In this document: positions 10,809 to 23,631 of the stretch, piece by piece | How the letters are laid out: each line of letters opens with the position of its first letter | Numbering within the stretch: position 1 is the stretch's first letter | NCBI GenBank assembly: GCA_905183005.1 | Contig: CAJJDO010000028.1 | Coordinates: 62,001 to 126,000 of the forward strand | DNA: 64,000 nt | Origin: Paramecium pentaurelia | Taxonomy: Eukaryota; Ciliophora; Oligohymenophorea; Peniculida; Parameciidae | Direction: 5' to 3' | The notes under the pieces: generated by a model | Seen by the model: only the letters and a program-made list of their open reading frames with translations | Database searches by the model: none | Told to the model about the DNA's origin: nothing | Position numbers and translations under genes: made by a program

Positions 10809-12233
10809 ATGTCACAAAAAATTAAAGTAGACGTAAATCAAGATGAAATATAAGTAGGTGGAGAAATGATACTTTGTTTAGCAGATTAATAATTGTTGAA
10901 TGGTGATTAATTAAATGAAATGGATGATATTCTTGAAAATGATGAAATTAAAGTTTAAGATTAGATTAAAAAAAATGAAAAATTAAAAGAATAAATAAAA
11001 AAATCACATTATAGTTAAAAATACGATGGTGAAGAAAAAAAGGAAATCTTAGAGAAGTATGATGAAATTAAAATAGAAAAAGAAGGTTTCTATATTGCTA
11101 CTGATGGATAGATTGTAGAATAACCAAAATAGAATGATTTATTAGCAATTAAAAGTAAACTAAATAAAAATTAGCAGATTTCATTAAATGTTATAGATAC
11201 TGTAGCAAGTGATTATAAACCTAATATTCCAACTACATTAATTAAAAAGAAATTTCAAAAACCATAATAATCAAATCCTTTTGCTGAAGAACGAATATCA
11301 AAGATAGATAAGTCTTTATTAGAGGAAGATGATTATGAATTATTACAAAGATCAATTTTAAATTAATAAAGATAGAAAATGAATTAATAAATATTTAAAT
11401 AAGAAGATAATATTAAAGAACTTATGGATTAAAATAAATAAAAGGAGGAAGAATTGTAGAAATCTAAATAAAATGAATTTATGATTCCTTAAGTAAAAAT
11501 ATAAGGAAGTGAAGTACAAGAAATTAAAGTTATTGAATAATCAACAGATTTCTTAAGTAATGTTAAGACAGATAAAGAAATGGAAGAGATTAATTTAAGA
11601 ATTAACACTGGATATTCAATCAGAGATACTAAAAATGGAACTACTTCAGTTGTAAATGTTAGATTACCTACAGAAAGAATAGTTGTATAAAATAGATAAT
11701 AATCAAAAATGGAATTGGAAAATATAAGGGAGGAAACTTAAAAAAATGATATATTTGTAGAAAAAGAGGAAAAGTAAGAAGAGTAATTAGAGAAAGACAA
11801 TGATGGTATTAAAAAGGATGAGGATGGGATAGAATTTCTGGAAGAAGAATAACATGGTCATGGATTAACTGCTACTTTAGAATTACTTAGAAAGAGGGGA
11901 GAATTGAATCCATCAAAATATGATTATGTTGGGAGAAATAAAGATCAAAGGGTTTTTAAAGATCAAGAGCAGAAGGATGGTGAAATAAATTTAGTTTATA
12001 GAGATCATTCTGGAAAATTAATGACACCTAAAGAAGCATTTAGATATTAATGTTGGATATTTCATGGAGATGGTCCAAGTAAGAATAAAATTGAGAAGAA
12101 GAAGAGAAGTGAATTAGTAAGATAAAAACAAAAAATGAGGGCTTAATCAGAAGGACCTTTGATGTAGGCTTTGAAAGAAGAGTAAAAGAAGAAGGGAGTT
12201 GCACATATGGTGATAGGGAAAAAGAAATATTGA
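10809..12233 (+). CDS. SART1: SART1/Snu66-like U4/U6.U5 tri-snRNP protein
   Basis: Component of the U4/U6.U5 tri-snRNP that is needed for spliceosome activation; it acts in the nucleus. 474 aa, intronless, shorter than human SART1 (about 800). Recognition rests on the C-terminal third: GHGLTATLELLRKRGEL followed by YVGRNKDQR, then INLVYRDHSGKLMTPKEAFR and FHGDGPSKNKIEKKKR, the family's most conserved block (L-Y-D-x-G-x-x-L-x-x-KEAFR ... FHGxGP). A second block near residue 258 (NLRINTGYSIRDTKNG) also fits. The N-terminal half is charged coiled coil and low complexity. Its own lack of introns is a small irony in a genome full of mini-introns. Start 10809 is the first ATG after a short AT-rich gap. 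Confidence 0.88.
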
Positions 12234-12375
12234 AATTGGTATTAAAGATTATTATATTTTAATTAACTATTAAAGATGTATTTTTTAATAGTATAATGAA
12301 TAATTATGAAAACAATATAAAACCATAAATTCTGATGATAAGAAAATTTAAATCTTTTTTTTAGATAAAAATTAA

Positions 12376-12973
12376 ATGAAGGTATAAACATAAACTAAAT
12401 TAAGATCTACGTTGATGCATTCAGTGGAGAAGAAATCGTTTCAGACAGTTTCAATATGGAAGAGAAATTTGAAGGTGCTATTGGTGAAGTATAATCATAA
12501 GATATTGTTAAAGGAGCAATCAATGTTGATGTTGGTAAATTAAATAAATAATAATTTTAGGTGCTGGTGGTCATTTTGGTGGCAAGAATGAAGATGAAGA
12601 AGAAGGAGGTGTTGAAGATTAAGCCTAAAAAGTGAATAATATTATTGATGCTTTTAAATACGCTGAAACACAATTTACCAAAGCTGATTATGTCACTTAT
12701 TTCAAGGCTTATGCCAAGAAAGTTAAGGCATACTTAGAAGCCAATAAACCAGATAGAGTTGCTTCATTCTAAAAGGGAGCAGGTGAATTCATCAAATGGG
12801 TTTCCACTAACTTCAATGATCTCTAATTGTAATTAATGCAAATAATATATTTTAGCTACTGTCCTGAGTCATACGATATGGAAAATCACATCGTTCTTGG
12901 TTATTATAAAGAAGGTTAAGCATCTCCAACCTTTGTTTACATTTTAGATGGATTAAAAGAAGTCAAGATGTGA
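12376..12973 (+). CDS. TPT1: Translationally controlled tumour protein (TCTP)
   Basis: 173 aa, the normal TCTP length. Three introns: 12382-12404 (23 nt, right after the second codon), 12535-12560 and 12829-12855. The spliced product starts MKIYVDAFSGEEIVSDSF, ends in DGLKEVKM and contains GGKNEDEEEGGVEDQAQK and the helical hairpin FKAYAKKVKAYLEANKPD, all standard for the family. TCTP is an abundant Mss4-like fold protein linked to growth, calcium binding and translation. Codon use is less AT-biased than in neighbours (GCC, GTC, ATC, TTC), as expected of a highly expressed gene. Start is certain because the first intron splits the conserved MK/IYVD. Confidence 0.95.
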
Positions 12974-13071
12974 TGTATATATACATTAATACATATCATT
13001 AACAGAAATTCATCATTAAATATTGCGTTTTATTACATATTAAATAATAATAAGTAAAATAATTATAGATT

Positions 13072-14812
13072 TCACCTTTTAGCTAAAATCATTCTATCAC
13101 AATTAAAACATTTGAATTTGTTATTACCAATTGCACATAAATGACATCTAAATAATTGATGCTTTCCTATTTATTTTTAACACAAATGACATGTTTTTTC
13201 TTGAAATCCTTTGCCACATCCATAACATGCTTTTGCAGGATACTCTATTGTTGTAATTTATCTGGTTCTGCAAATAAAACAATTATGTGGATTTATGGGT
13301 GGTTTTTTATCTCTGTAATTATCCCTTTCTGTATCTTACTACATTAAACATCGATCACAAATAAAACATTTTATCCCTGCTCTTGTTTGTTCTTTAACTA
13401 GAATTAATTTTATAGAAAATATATACTTTTTATCATTGAAGACAAATTATCAATTGAATGAACTAATTTAAATAAATCTTATAATTAAACTACACCTCTT
13501 TCAGTAATATTGGTCTTCATTAAATTTAAATACTTTAAAGATTTATATTGTTCTGCCTGATAAAATTCGTATATTGCTCCACAAAAACTATCTGTAATGT
13601 CTTCATTTTTTGCTATTGATAATTTTTCTATATTAATCATGATTGGACTCTTAATGAACTTTAGAAGGATTACTTTAAATTTAAAATATCAAAATTACCC
13701 TCTGGAAATGGTTATCCATCTAAATTCAAATTCTTTAATGAACTCATATATTTTGCTTCACTTAAAATTCTAATAGCCTCTCCAGTCATATAAGATTTGG
13801 TGAAAGTACCAATATTTAATTCCACCATATTAATAGTGTTAGGAGAATTACAAAGATGGATCATACTTTCATTAGTCAATGGACAACTATTTATTATAAA
13901 GACCATCAAAGATTTACAAAATTCTGAATAAGCGAAAGCTTTAATGCTTTCATCTGTAAGTGGCTAATGAGATACATCTAAATATTCTAAAAATGCACTA
14001 TTGGAAGAATTAAAGTATTCAATCAATCCTTTATCAGTTATTTTAGTAAATGACAAATTCAAATATCTAAGACGTACATTTTAACTAAAAGAAATACATT
14101 ATAATCCTCTATCTGTAATATTTAATCCCTAAAGAGATAACTTATTAAGATGATTCACAAAATTTCTATATTTATTTGAATCAGAGAACTGTGTTTAAGA
14201 ATCACTAGTATGAGTCATAGCAGCAGTACTATTAAAATTTTAACCTGTCATTCCTCTAGTAGATTCTAAATGCTTTTTAGTTCTTCTTAAACTTTGAGTA
14301 GCATATAAAGTATATTAATCAACAGGTTTTGTAAATGGTTATGTTAAGAACATAATTCCATTGTCAGAAACAGCACTGTCATCAAGGAATAAAGTTTCAA
14401 GTTTAATTAAATATTATGACTCTCCAATCAATCTAAGAAAAGTATCTGTCACATTATAAGAATTTTTAGATAAATCCAATTCAGTTATATTACTACAATT
14501 CTTTGATGAACAAATTGTAGACATCCCTTATTCAGTAATATTACTTTATTATAAATCCAATTTTTGTAAATCTTACATACTGATTTTCTTGCATTCAAAT
14601 TCTAATGTGTTATCATCAAATATCTTCATTCCTGATTTCTCCTTTTTTGTGAATTCTACATGGTCTTATTTGTCTTCTTCCTTAAATTAATAAGTTTCTT
14701 CCACATAGGGCATTCTTATGTGATTTGTAGCTTTGTAATAATGTTTATAGCCTGACAGAATATTACCACTAATTGGTATTCCATACCCTCCTTTTTGTGG
14801 ATTATAATCCAT
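13072..14812 (-). CDS. Leucine-rich-repeat protein with C-terminal cysteine-rich (zinc-binding-like) tail
   Basis: 561 aa, two introns (26 nt; 29 nt at 13398-13426). Residues about 80-450 are LRRs of the RNI/AMN1 type: LQKLDLQQSNITEQGMSTI, ITELDLSKNSYNVTDTFLR, LRYLNLSFTKITDKGLIEY, LEYLDVSHQPLTDESIKAF and others. The last 115 residues are full of Cys pairs (CFICDRC, CFICR, CYGCGKGF, CHLC, CHLCAIGN, CFNCDR), a spacing that suggests several zinc sites. The Cys-rich part could be taken for a separate gene starting at ATG 13434, but that ATG is in frame with the LRR exon and no stop separates them, so I call one gene. Such LRR proteins usually bind partners; nothing shows an F-box. Confidence 0.8.
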
Positions 14813-14960
14813 TATATAATAATTTAAAAAATCAATATTAAGTTTAAAAAATTAAGTGAAACTGTTAAAATAATGTTCAATTGATTCTAATGATAATATG
14901 CAATACATATATATATATATATTTTACAAAATAATCTCAATTAAATAAGAATAACGAGTA

Positions 14961-16827
14961 TCAATTTATTGTTTTTTATGATTCATCAGGCAATCCTATT
15001 GAGTAAATAGATGAAGCTTTAAAACTATTCAAGTACTCTTTATTTGTTCTATTAAGCATAACTGAATCAACCTCTGTTAAGATTCTTGGTAACTTCAAAG
15101 ATTTTATAATAGTTTAAGATGAAATAGAGCATTCTGGTATTGAATATTTAGGTCTTGCAGCTGCAGGAAAAACCTAATTATAAATTATTATTACTTTATT
15201 GATAATACTTATCTAAGAACCTTTGCTCGCCTCAATATGAAATAGAGCTTTATCTAATGATAATGGTTCACTATTCTAAACATTTTATTTAATAATGTCA
15301 ATATTCCTTCTGAAATTATAATGTGCTTTATTGATATGACCATGTCCTTATAGCATTTCATATCCTGTATGTTCAACAGGATTTCCTATTCTTTCAACTG
15401 AATTTTTAATTCTAGTCTTAGTCTATGCTGCATCTATAAATGGAACATCTCTATGTTCAATTAATAAAGGTATTTTTTTAAGTTCTTTAATGATATCTAA
15501 GGATTATGTTCTTTAATTTAGTTTCTTGGCATCAAACTTTTATAGTTTTTGAATAGCTTATCCTCTCTAAAAATACTGTAAGAATCTCTATTTATCTAAT
15601 ACAAAATAAACAACTTTTTAGCTTATACTCATAGCTCTATATTATCTTTTAGTTCCAGCTAAAACCTAAAGGATAATTAATAAAACTTACTTCTTCATGT
15701 CCAAAGATTTAACCTGCAGTAATTACTGAAGTTCGAACTCTTTCAATTTTTCTTTCAGTTTTAGTAAAGAACTTTTAAAGTGTAAGATTTGGAGTGATTG
15801 ATTATTAAGTAACATCAACAGAACGGGATAATTCTATTTCTCCTTATTTCAGTAAATATATATTACTAAAATATATAAAATAGAAATATTACTTTGCATC
15901 TTCATCTTCCTTATAAATCACTTAAAATAACTTTCTTTCTTCCAATTTGAAATGATAATATAATTGATTTAACATCTATTCATTCCAATCAGAAAATATG
16001 GCTACTTTACTTAAAAATCCAATATTCAATTTTTATTATGTCTCATAAAAAACAGACAATAATTTATTAAATTAATCCCTAGTAACTGTAGCAAAATGAG
16101 TATCTTCTGCTGCAACAATAGTTGCTGTTCTAGGCACTTATTTAGTTAATGCTATTTCACCAAAACTTTCCCCTGAATTAATTATACCTACTTTTGTTAA
16201 TGTTGGAAATTAAGTATCTAAATATTCTTAATCTGTCATTGTAGCAAAAATGTCATCTAATGTTACTTATGTTACAAATGCTTAATGTTTTGATTTCTTA
16301 GTTTTTTTTCTTGTGCTTTTTTTCATATTCTCCATCATTTCCTTATTTTTTTCATTTTTTAATTACTCTTCTTATTTTTAATCTTCCTCTGTAGGACCAG
16401 ATCCTTCTTACAATCCCTTCTTTTAAACTAGAACCCAAACACTACCCTTGAGAATTATATAAAACTTTTTTCCAATATCACCTATGTTAAATATTATTTG
16501 TCTTTTTTTCTACAATTCATAACCCAATTATTTATATAATCCTTATACCATTTCAGCTCCCATTGACTATTCTAATTCTGAAAAAAACTTGAATCTAAAG
16601 AATGACAATCTAATTTTATCTACATCTAATTGTGTTCTTTAATTAGGATCTTTTTAAAGTAAAGTCACAATGTTCTATAAAATTAAATAATATTTATAAC
16701 TTACTTTAAGATCTTCATCATCTTCAAAATCTGTATCAGATTTCTTTAGAACTTCTTAAACTATATTTTTTATAGTCAATCTATGAGTCGATAAATTGCC
16801 TTTGACTTTCTCAACTGCAGCTTTCAT
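14961..16827 (-). CDS. Protein with two cyclic-nucleotide-binding domains, no kinase domain
   Basis: 587 aa with four introns (30, 27, 25, 21 nt). The first cNMP-binding domain (about residues 95-270) ends with the phosphate-binding cassette FGEIALTKQVPRTATI, which keeps the Gly-Glu and the Arg that hold the cyclic phosphate. It contains a long insertion rich in Lys and Gln (ENMKKSTRKKTKKSKHQ). The second domain (about 285-440) has IFGHEEVLAGTKRQYRA at the same place, with the Glu and Arg displaced, so it is probably weak or non-binding. No catalytic domain follows, only a 140-residue charged tail. It could be a regulatory subunit or a free cAMP/cGMP sensor. The gene lies tail-to-head behind the pseudo-histidine-kinase gene, 150 bp apart. 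Confidence 0.85.
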
Positions 16828-16976
16828 AATTTGTATTTATAAATATATGTTTAATATAAATTACAAATTAATTCTTTATCAATTTGAAAAGATCAATAAA
16901 TATAATATTTCAGATTCTGAAATATTTAAGAATAATTTGTAATTATCTTTTATCAATAATTAAAATAGATAAGTTT

Positions 16977-19900
16977 TCACAATCTTACCCATTTGGCTAT
17001 AATAAATAGTAAAGCGTCAATCATGATAGGCTTAGACAAGCAGTCATGGAATGGCAGCTTTTTGATGTTTGCTTTAAAATCTTCCCCTTAGAATCCAATT
17101 AATCCAATAATTATTGTATCTTTCTGAAATTCTTATAGGACTGCTTTGATTTTAGTACAATCAGCAGCTAATTATTCATTGACATATTCAACTCCAATAA
17201 AAACTATATGATAGCCTTTACAACAAGTTTTAAATTAAGAGAATTGCTTTCTCAATAATTCAACTATATGGATTCTTTACATAGTATAGACATAAGGTAT
17301 TTTCAAATTACTCAATTAATGAGAAATTGCATATAAATCAAAGTCATTTTATTCACAAATCAAAATTTTTGGACACTTTAAAATAAATTATTTAAATTTA
17401 CTTAACATTTATAAATAAATTATTGATTTTTAACTCTTTCCATTTTTTCAAAACAATCTAATAATTCATTTGGACCCAAATTAATAGAAGAAACCCTCAT
17501 TGATGAATAAACAGAAGATCTACCCCCAAAAGTTAATAGTGAATCTCTTTAATTTGATGATAGTTATTATTAAATTTATTAATTTAATCTAGTCTATATC
17601 ATACTAACTGATATTTTTCTGGCTCTAGGTTCTTTATCTTATAAAATAGTATCAAAAAATTATTATGGTTATTATTACTTTTCAATTTTCTCAATTTTAT
17701 CATTAAGATAAAGACTTGATTTACTAGAATAAATTTCAACTTCAAATTAATCATGATCATTAAATTCATTTTTGGAATCATGAGAAGAACTTTTAGAGTC
17801 ATCTTATTCTGAAATTTATGAAACAGAATATGATTTTTTTGGTTATTATAAATCTGAATTATCTGATTAACCAAATTATGGTAAAATAGATTCTCTCATA
17901 TCTAAAGTAGTTTCAATTTATGATTCTCTTTTAATTTTTTCTAATTTTTATTATATTTATAATCTACTAATTTCTGTAAGTCTTTATGATTAATGTCTTC
18001 TATATAAATTATTTTAACCAAAAACTTATTAAAATTATTATTTATTTGCAATTAGAGCAGATTATCTTTTTTAAGATAATTATTAACTAAAATTAGGATT
18101 TTCATTTTTAATTAATAGAACAAAATAAAATTAAGTGCCATCATCTGTTTTAATCATATTAAATTCAAATGGCATAATTGCTATTGCTAATGATATATAA
18201 AATGCAGTTATGATGGAAAAACAAAATTATTTTGATGTAGCAACTAAATCAATCACTTAAGGATTAAGTAAAGTCTATTATTTAAGATATTTTAATGTCA
18301 ATTCAATAGATTCTAAGATACTTTCATTTACATTTTAAGCCATAACTTTAATTAGAATTTCAATATGATCTGCTAACAAAGGTGATTTTTGGCATCCTAT
18401 TTCAATAAATCCATTAATGGTTAATTAAATTGACTTAACTGTCAGTTATATAAAATATTACCTAATAAATTTAGTATTATTTATCTTAAACGATTTGGAT
18501 CTGTTTTTAAGAATATTGGTACATTTTGTTTAATATTCACTTAAATACTTAAACCTCTAAACAATGCTTAAGATTTAATGATATTTAAACAATCAGAAAT
18601 AAATTCTTTTGTGTGTATATCCATTAAATTTTTTTCTAATTTATTATTTTTATGTAAAGTAACATAATCTTAAATGTCACTAGCAGTGCTAATTAATAAT
18701 TTACAACCAGCCAGAGCAGGATCTATATATTTAGTTTACAACTCTTGATTAACTTCTTTCTTTTTTAGAATTAATAATATTATATCATACTTGGACTAAT
18801 TCTAACATAGATAAAGTGCAATTTAAAGGTTCTTTTATTTTTTGAGATATGGTTTGAATTAATTCATCTCCATTTTTGATATATTGTTATAATTATAAAA
18901 TAAATGGTTCTTCTGTAAGATCTTATATATATATTGCAATTTGTGGTTTGTTGGCAATAATAACTGGATTAAGAATTACTTATGTATACAATTTATCTTA
19001 ATTAAATTAATTTATTATACCTTTTTTTAAGTAAATTTTTAATGAGAAATCTAAAGTCTATTTAATTAAAGCAAATTTAATATGAGAAAATGCTAATAAG
19101 TGTTCAATTAATGTTTTCATTTGCATCTTTCTATAAAATAATTAGACTTCTTTTTTCTCTATATTTGGTATATTTTCAAAATAAATATTCTAAGTCCAAT
19201 AATAAGAATATATGCATACTCTAATGTTTATGTAAATGCAACAAAATGACTAATATCTTTGCTTCTATGAAAACTAGGTAAAATTGTATAATTTTAATTA
19301 TCTTGCATCATGCCAAAATCATATAGTTCTAATTAAATTAATTCACTATTAAGTTATTCATCAATTAAAACAATATGAGACATAAATGAATTAATAATAC
19401 TAACTGGTTATTTTGTAGTTTCTAGTATATAAATACCACATTAAAATCCCATTAATAAGACTTCAAATACTTCTTCTTAATGTGATATTACTTTTTAATT
19501 ATCTAACTCTTACACAACCACTTCTTAGATATTTATTTTTTTATTCTAAGTATCTGTATTTTCTCTTTAAGTAATTGTTAAACCTACTCGTTATGATAAT
19601 AAAGGAGATTGATTTCGTGATATTTAATCTATGTTTATTTTAGGTATTGAATATAAGTGATAGATATAAAATAGTTAAATGAAAATATGAACTAAAATGA
19701 TTTTGGTTGAACCTATAATTTCAATATGGTTTTTGAATTAAGGTTGTCTATCTAAATTTATTTTAATTACCTTAATAATGTGTAAAATAATGAAAATATA
19801 ATTGCAATAGTTTTAACAATCTATGATTCTATTGCAATAACAAAAAAGATCATCAACCCATATACTTCTAAACTATAACTTCTCTAATCCATTTGATTTC

Positions 19901-20009
19901 CATATACAAAATCATAATCAGTTTCAGTCCACAATATCATCATTAAGATAAATTTCAGCAATGTAAGAATGTTAATATAAAAAGGTTTCTCTTTTTATAA
20001 TTTGCTCAT
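16977..20009 (-). CDS. Membrane hybrid histidine kinase-like protein with degenerate catalytic boxes (pseudokinase plus pseudo-receiver)
   Basis: About 965 aa; introns of 23, 32, 31, 23 and 26 nt restore one frame (a further 24-nt in-frame intron is possible). The start MSKLQKEKPFYINILTLL leads into several hydrophobic helices, then a PAS-length linker. The dimerisation helix reads ISQKIKEPLNCTLSMLEL, which fits the H-box except that the phospho-accepting His is Gln (about 18829-18855). The N-box region RLRQIILNLLVKSIQLT lacks the second Asn of NLLxNA (about 18461-18505), and no DxGxG or GLGL glycine boxes follow. The C-terminal receiver fold (CPKILICEQND... CLSKPI, 16977-17385) keeps the switch Lys but has IFIGVE instead of a strand-end Asp. 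It should therefore be catalytically dead and act as a sensor or scaffold. Confidence 0.72.
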
Positions 20010-20704
20010 TACAATATGAAAAGCTATTATTAAAAAGACTTAAATCTATAAGATTTAAATGTTAATGCATTACAATTATTCTATAAATGAAAACTAATTT
20101 CTCTCCTTGAATTTCATAATTTAAAGCATTCGAAATTGTCATTATAATATCTATACATTGATACATTGAAATCATTGTCATTATAGATTACCATAATGTA
20201 AAATTGGAGTAAGTTTAGTTCGATATCGTAAAATAATTAGATAGCATAAAGATGTAATTTTAAATATTTATTAAATTATTAAAGAAACATACATAATCAT
20301 TATTTAAGACAATAAATTTGTTTGCTAAACTAATGTTTAGGAAATCCAATTTAAAGATTTATGAATAAATTGAATTTGACTATTTTTATTTATGTTAATC
20401 TATATTTAGTATTTGGATAGATTATATTAATATTAAGTTTTTATTGGAACTGAAAATTTAAAGAAAATTCAAGAACTGATTAATGATTATATAAAATACT
20501 ATTGTTAAAATTAAAAATAAAACTCATTAAATATAGACTTCTAAGTAAATATTAATAGTTTATTTGTTTTCTACTAATAAATTATAATTTTCAATATTTA
20601 AATCATTAAAACAATAAAGCAAATAAAAATCATACATTTATTTTCATTTATTATAATTAATTAATTAATTATAGTTCAATTATAATATATTTATCAATTA
20701 ATAA

Positions 20705-22479
20705 ATGCAAGTTTTTGACAATTTAGCTTTATAAGAAGTATAATCTATTAGTATAGATGGCTCTCCTGATAGATTGAAAGAAATAATCAGAATGATTCTA
20801 TAAGAATTGAATTAAATGGGATACAGCGATGTCTGTAATATACTTGAAGAGGAATCTCAAACTAAATTAGACACCACTTAAATGAATGAATTAAAGGAAT
20901 CCTTTTTAAATGGAGACTATGAAAAACTCTTACAATAATTAGAATTTTCAGAAACGATCAATAGAGTATTCTTTATATTTAAAATAGAAATTATAATATG
21001 AAATATAAAAATAATTATACTTAGAGTTAGTTCAATAAAAGAATTATGAATAAGCAGTCAATTTATTAAGATAATTATCAGAATATAATGAAAAAGAATC
21101 ATAAGTTTTAGCTAAGTATATATATGATAAATTAATTAGAATGATATTTCTATAAGAAGATGCTTCTTAATTATATATTGAATTAGCTATACCTATAGAT
21201 TAAGGAGAACAAAGATTATAACTTTATTAGAAAACCTTAAATTTAGTAAATTTTGGAGACTTTTCATTAAAAACACAATTTGATAAAGTGATTGATTAAG
21301 CTTTAGAGTATTAAATTAAATAATGCCCATATCACAATGATTCTAATGAGAATAAGAATTATTCATTATTATTAGATCATAATTGCTAATGTTATTAAAT
21401 ACCTAAAAATAATTCAATTATTTTTTAAGATTTTGATGATGAAGTATGGATTGGTAAGTTCTCTAATTCAGGTATATGGATTGGTTGTGCAACAAGAAAA
21501 AATTCGATTTATATAATATCAAAGGAATCATAATAAAAAATAAGCAAAGCCCATTAAATGGATATAAATTCACTTGTTTTTACATCAGATGATAAATTGT
21601 AAAACTGAATAAATTTAAATGATTAGGTTGTTTTCAGCATCAAATGATAAAAAAATTAATGGTTATGATGTTTAAACTGCATAATTAAAAGTAACAATAA
21701 ATTAACATACTAATGAAGTTCTATGTTTGGCTTATTTTAAAAAGTATTTTATAAATCATATTATTATCAGTCAATTATTTAGTGGTGGAGTAGATGGATG
21801 GATTGGTATATGGTAAGATAATGGTAAATTAATAAATTAAGTTAAAAGTAAAGTAATAAAGAATATTTTAATAACTGATTAATATATGTTACTTCATAAT
21901 GCAGCAGTATTTTCAATAACAGTAATTGAAAATGATTTTAAATTTAATAAAATAATAACTAATTTAGAAGAATAAGAATTAATTGTTTCATCAGCTATTA
22001 GCTAAAATTAATAATTCTTAGTTTTGAATATATCAAAAGAAAAACCAAAATTACATTTATGGAGTCTTAAAACCTTTTAAAAATTACATGTATTTTTTGG
22101 ATTTTAAGTTAAAGGGATAGAAATGAAATGTTGTTTTGGTAGTAAAAATGATAATTATGTTTGTGTTGGTAGTTAAGATGGTAAAGTACATTTTTTTAAT
22201 AAAAATAATCAATTATAATAAAATATAATTGATGGACATGATTAAGCTATAAATTATGTTGATTGGCATAGTTAGACAGCTTAATTATTAACAGCTAGTG
22301 ATGATAAAAGTGTTAAGATATGGATATAAGATTAAGTAACATAATAATAAATAATAAATGTTTCTAATGAATATGATTAACCATCAAATTCTTAATATGG
22401 TGAGATTGAAGAAGAATAAGATGATCATGAAGATGAAGAAGAATATTAATAATAATCAGAAGGAGATTAATCATTTTGA
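20705..22479 (+). CDS. WDR26/GID7-like protein: LisH-CTLH plus WD40 repeats
   Basis: 574 aa with introns of 22 and 28 nt; an 18-nt in-frame intron at GTAAGTTCTC...AG is possible. N-terminal LisH (LKEIIRMILQELNQMGYSDV) and CTLH (FLNGDYEKLLQQLEF) motifs are followed by WD40 units: VWIGKFSNSGIWIGCAT, INSLVFTSDDKL, AINYVDWHSQTAQLLTASDD and KSVKIWIQDQ. The domain order and the NGDYEKLL motif match WDR26/Gid7 of the GID/CTLH ubiquitin ligase complex, where it helps substrate or complex assembly. The C-terminus is a Glu/Asp/Gln-rich acidic tail. The middle WD repeats are divergent. Start is the first ATG of the ORF. Confidence 0.82.
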
Positions 22480-22550
22480 ATTATAAAATTAAATATCATT
22501 ATTATAATTAAGATATAAACTTTAAAAATCAATTAATTTTAAAATGGAAA

Positions 22551-23582
22551 TCAAAATTTTTAATATCTAAGTTCCTAAAATAATTCTAAAATAGAACATG
22601 CGATATCATTATCAATATCATAATCATTATGTGTCATTCTCTCTTTTATAAAAATTTGAGATTTGGTTTGTATACTCCTTGGCAAACTAAACTAAAGTTT
22701 TTAGATAATTTACTTAGTATACAAATAATTTGAATGATATGGTTTTATTAATGTATCATGTAATCCATGAATAAAAACAATAGGACATTTTACTTGTTAT
22801 GATCTTTCATAATTTTTAAAGATATCTGGTAGGCAGAAAAAAAAAACAATAATAATACCAAATCCACAACATAAATCTTATATTATAGTTTTGATAGACT
22901 TATAGCAAGACATAACAATTAAACCTTTAACATTTCTAACACTTGCTACATAAAATGCAGGACCTGTTCCTATTGATCTAATTTTTATCATATTTGAATA
23001 CCTTCCAAAAACATAAATTTGATTATCTAGTAATTTTTATGTTTTCTTTATATGATCATATAATGTTAATGCATCCTCTTCAATCAAATTACTACTCATA
23101 TTCTTTTACATTTCATAAACTCCATATCCTGGATATTCTATAACAAAGATATTTGTATTTATTGTTTTCATTAAATGTTCCATAAATTGAGAGGCTGCCT
23201 ACCTATATTCATACAAAAAATAGTTGTTTACATGTCTTCCGCATTTCCATGAAAATAAATTAAATAATTATTTGTTTCTGAATATTTGTTCTTTAAGTAG
23301 ACATATGGTATAGCTCTGACTCTTTCTAAATTATATGAGTTTAACAATTAGTCACTCTTTAAATTAACTTAAATTAAACTTATTTATCATAATACCTAAT
23401 GAATTATATACATTTGCATATTTAAGCTTATCTCCAAAAAATTTTTCAGTATACATTGGAGAAGGACTTGGAAAAATTAATCTGTAAATCTTTTTGAAAC
23501 AATGAAGATAAACTAACAGGCCCAGATAAAGTAAAATTACTAAGGAAAAGAAACAAATTGCTACTGTATCACTTGGATTCAT
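22551..23582 (-). CDS. ABHD17-like alpha/beta hydrolase with N-terminal membrane anchor
   Basis: 305 aa with four introns (28, 29, 24, 33 nt). A transmembrane helix lies at residues 8-30 (AICFFSLVILLYLGLLVYL). The hydrolase core follows: LIYFHGNAED (oxyanion loop), nucleophile Ser in FGRSIGTGPA, Asp in FIHGLHDTLI and His in RMTHNDYD, so the triad is complete. The layout fits the ABHD17/ABHD13 group, whose animal members include protein depalmitoylases; the substrate here is not known. The N-terminal helix replaces the palmitoylated Cys cluster of animal ABHD17. It is tail-to-tail with the WDR26-like gene, 70 bp apart. Confidence 0.85.
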
Positions 23583-23631
23583 TTCTTATTATATTTAATA
23601 ATAATGATAAGATAAAAAGGATATAAAAATA

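Noticed and set aside
13072..13436. Separate cysteine-rich gene starting at ATG 13434
   Set aside because: The ATG is an internal codon of the upstream LRR frame with no intervening stop and the same intron; one gene is simpler.
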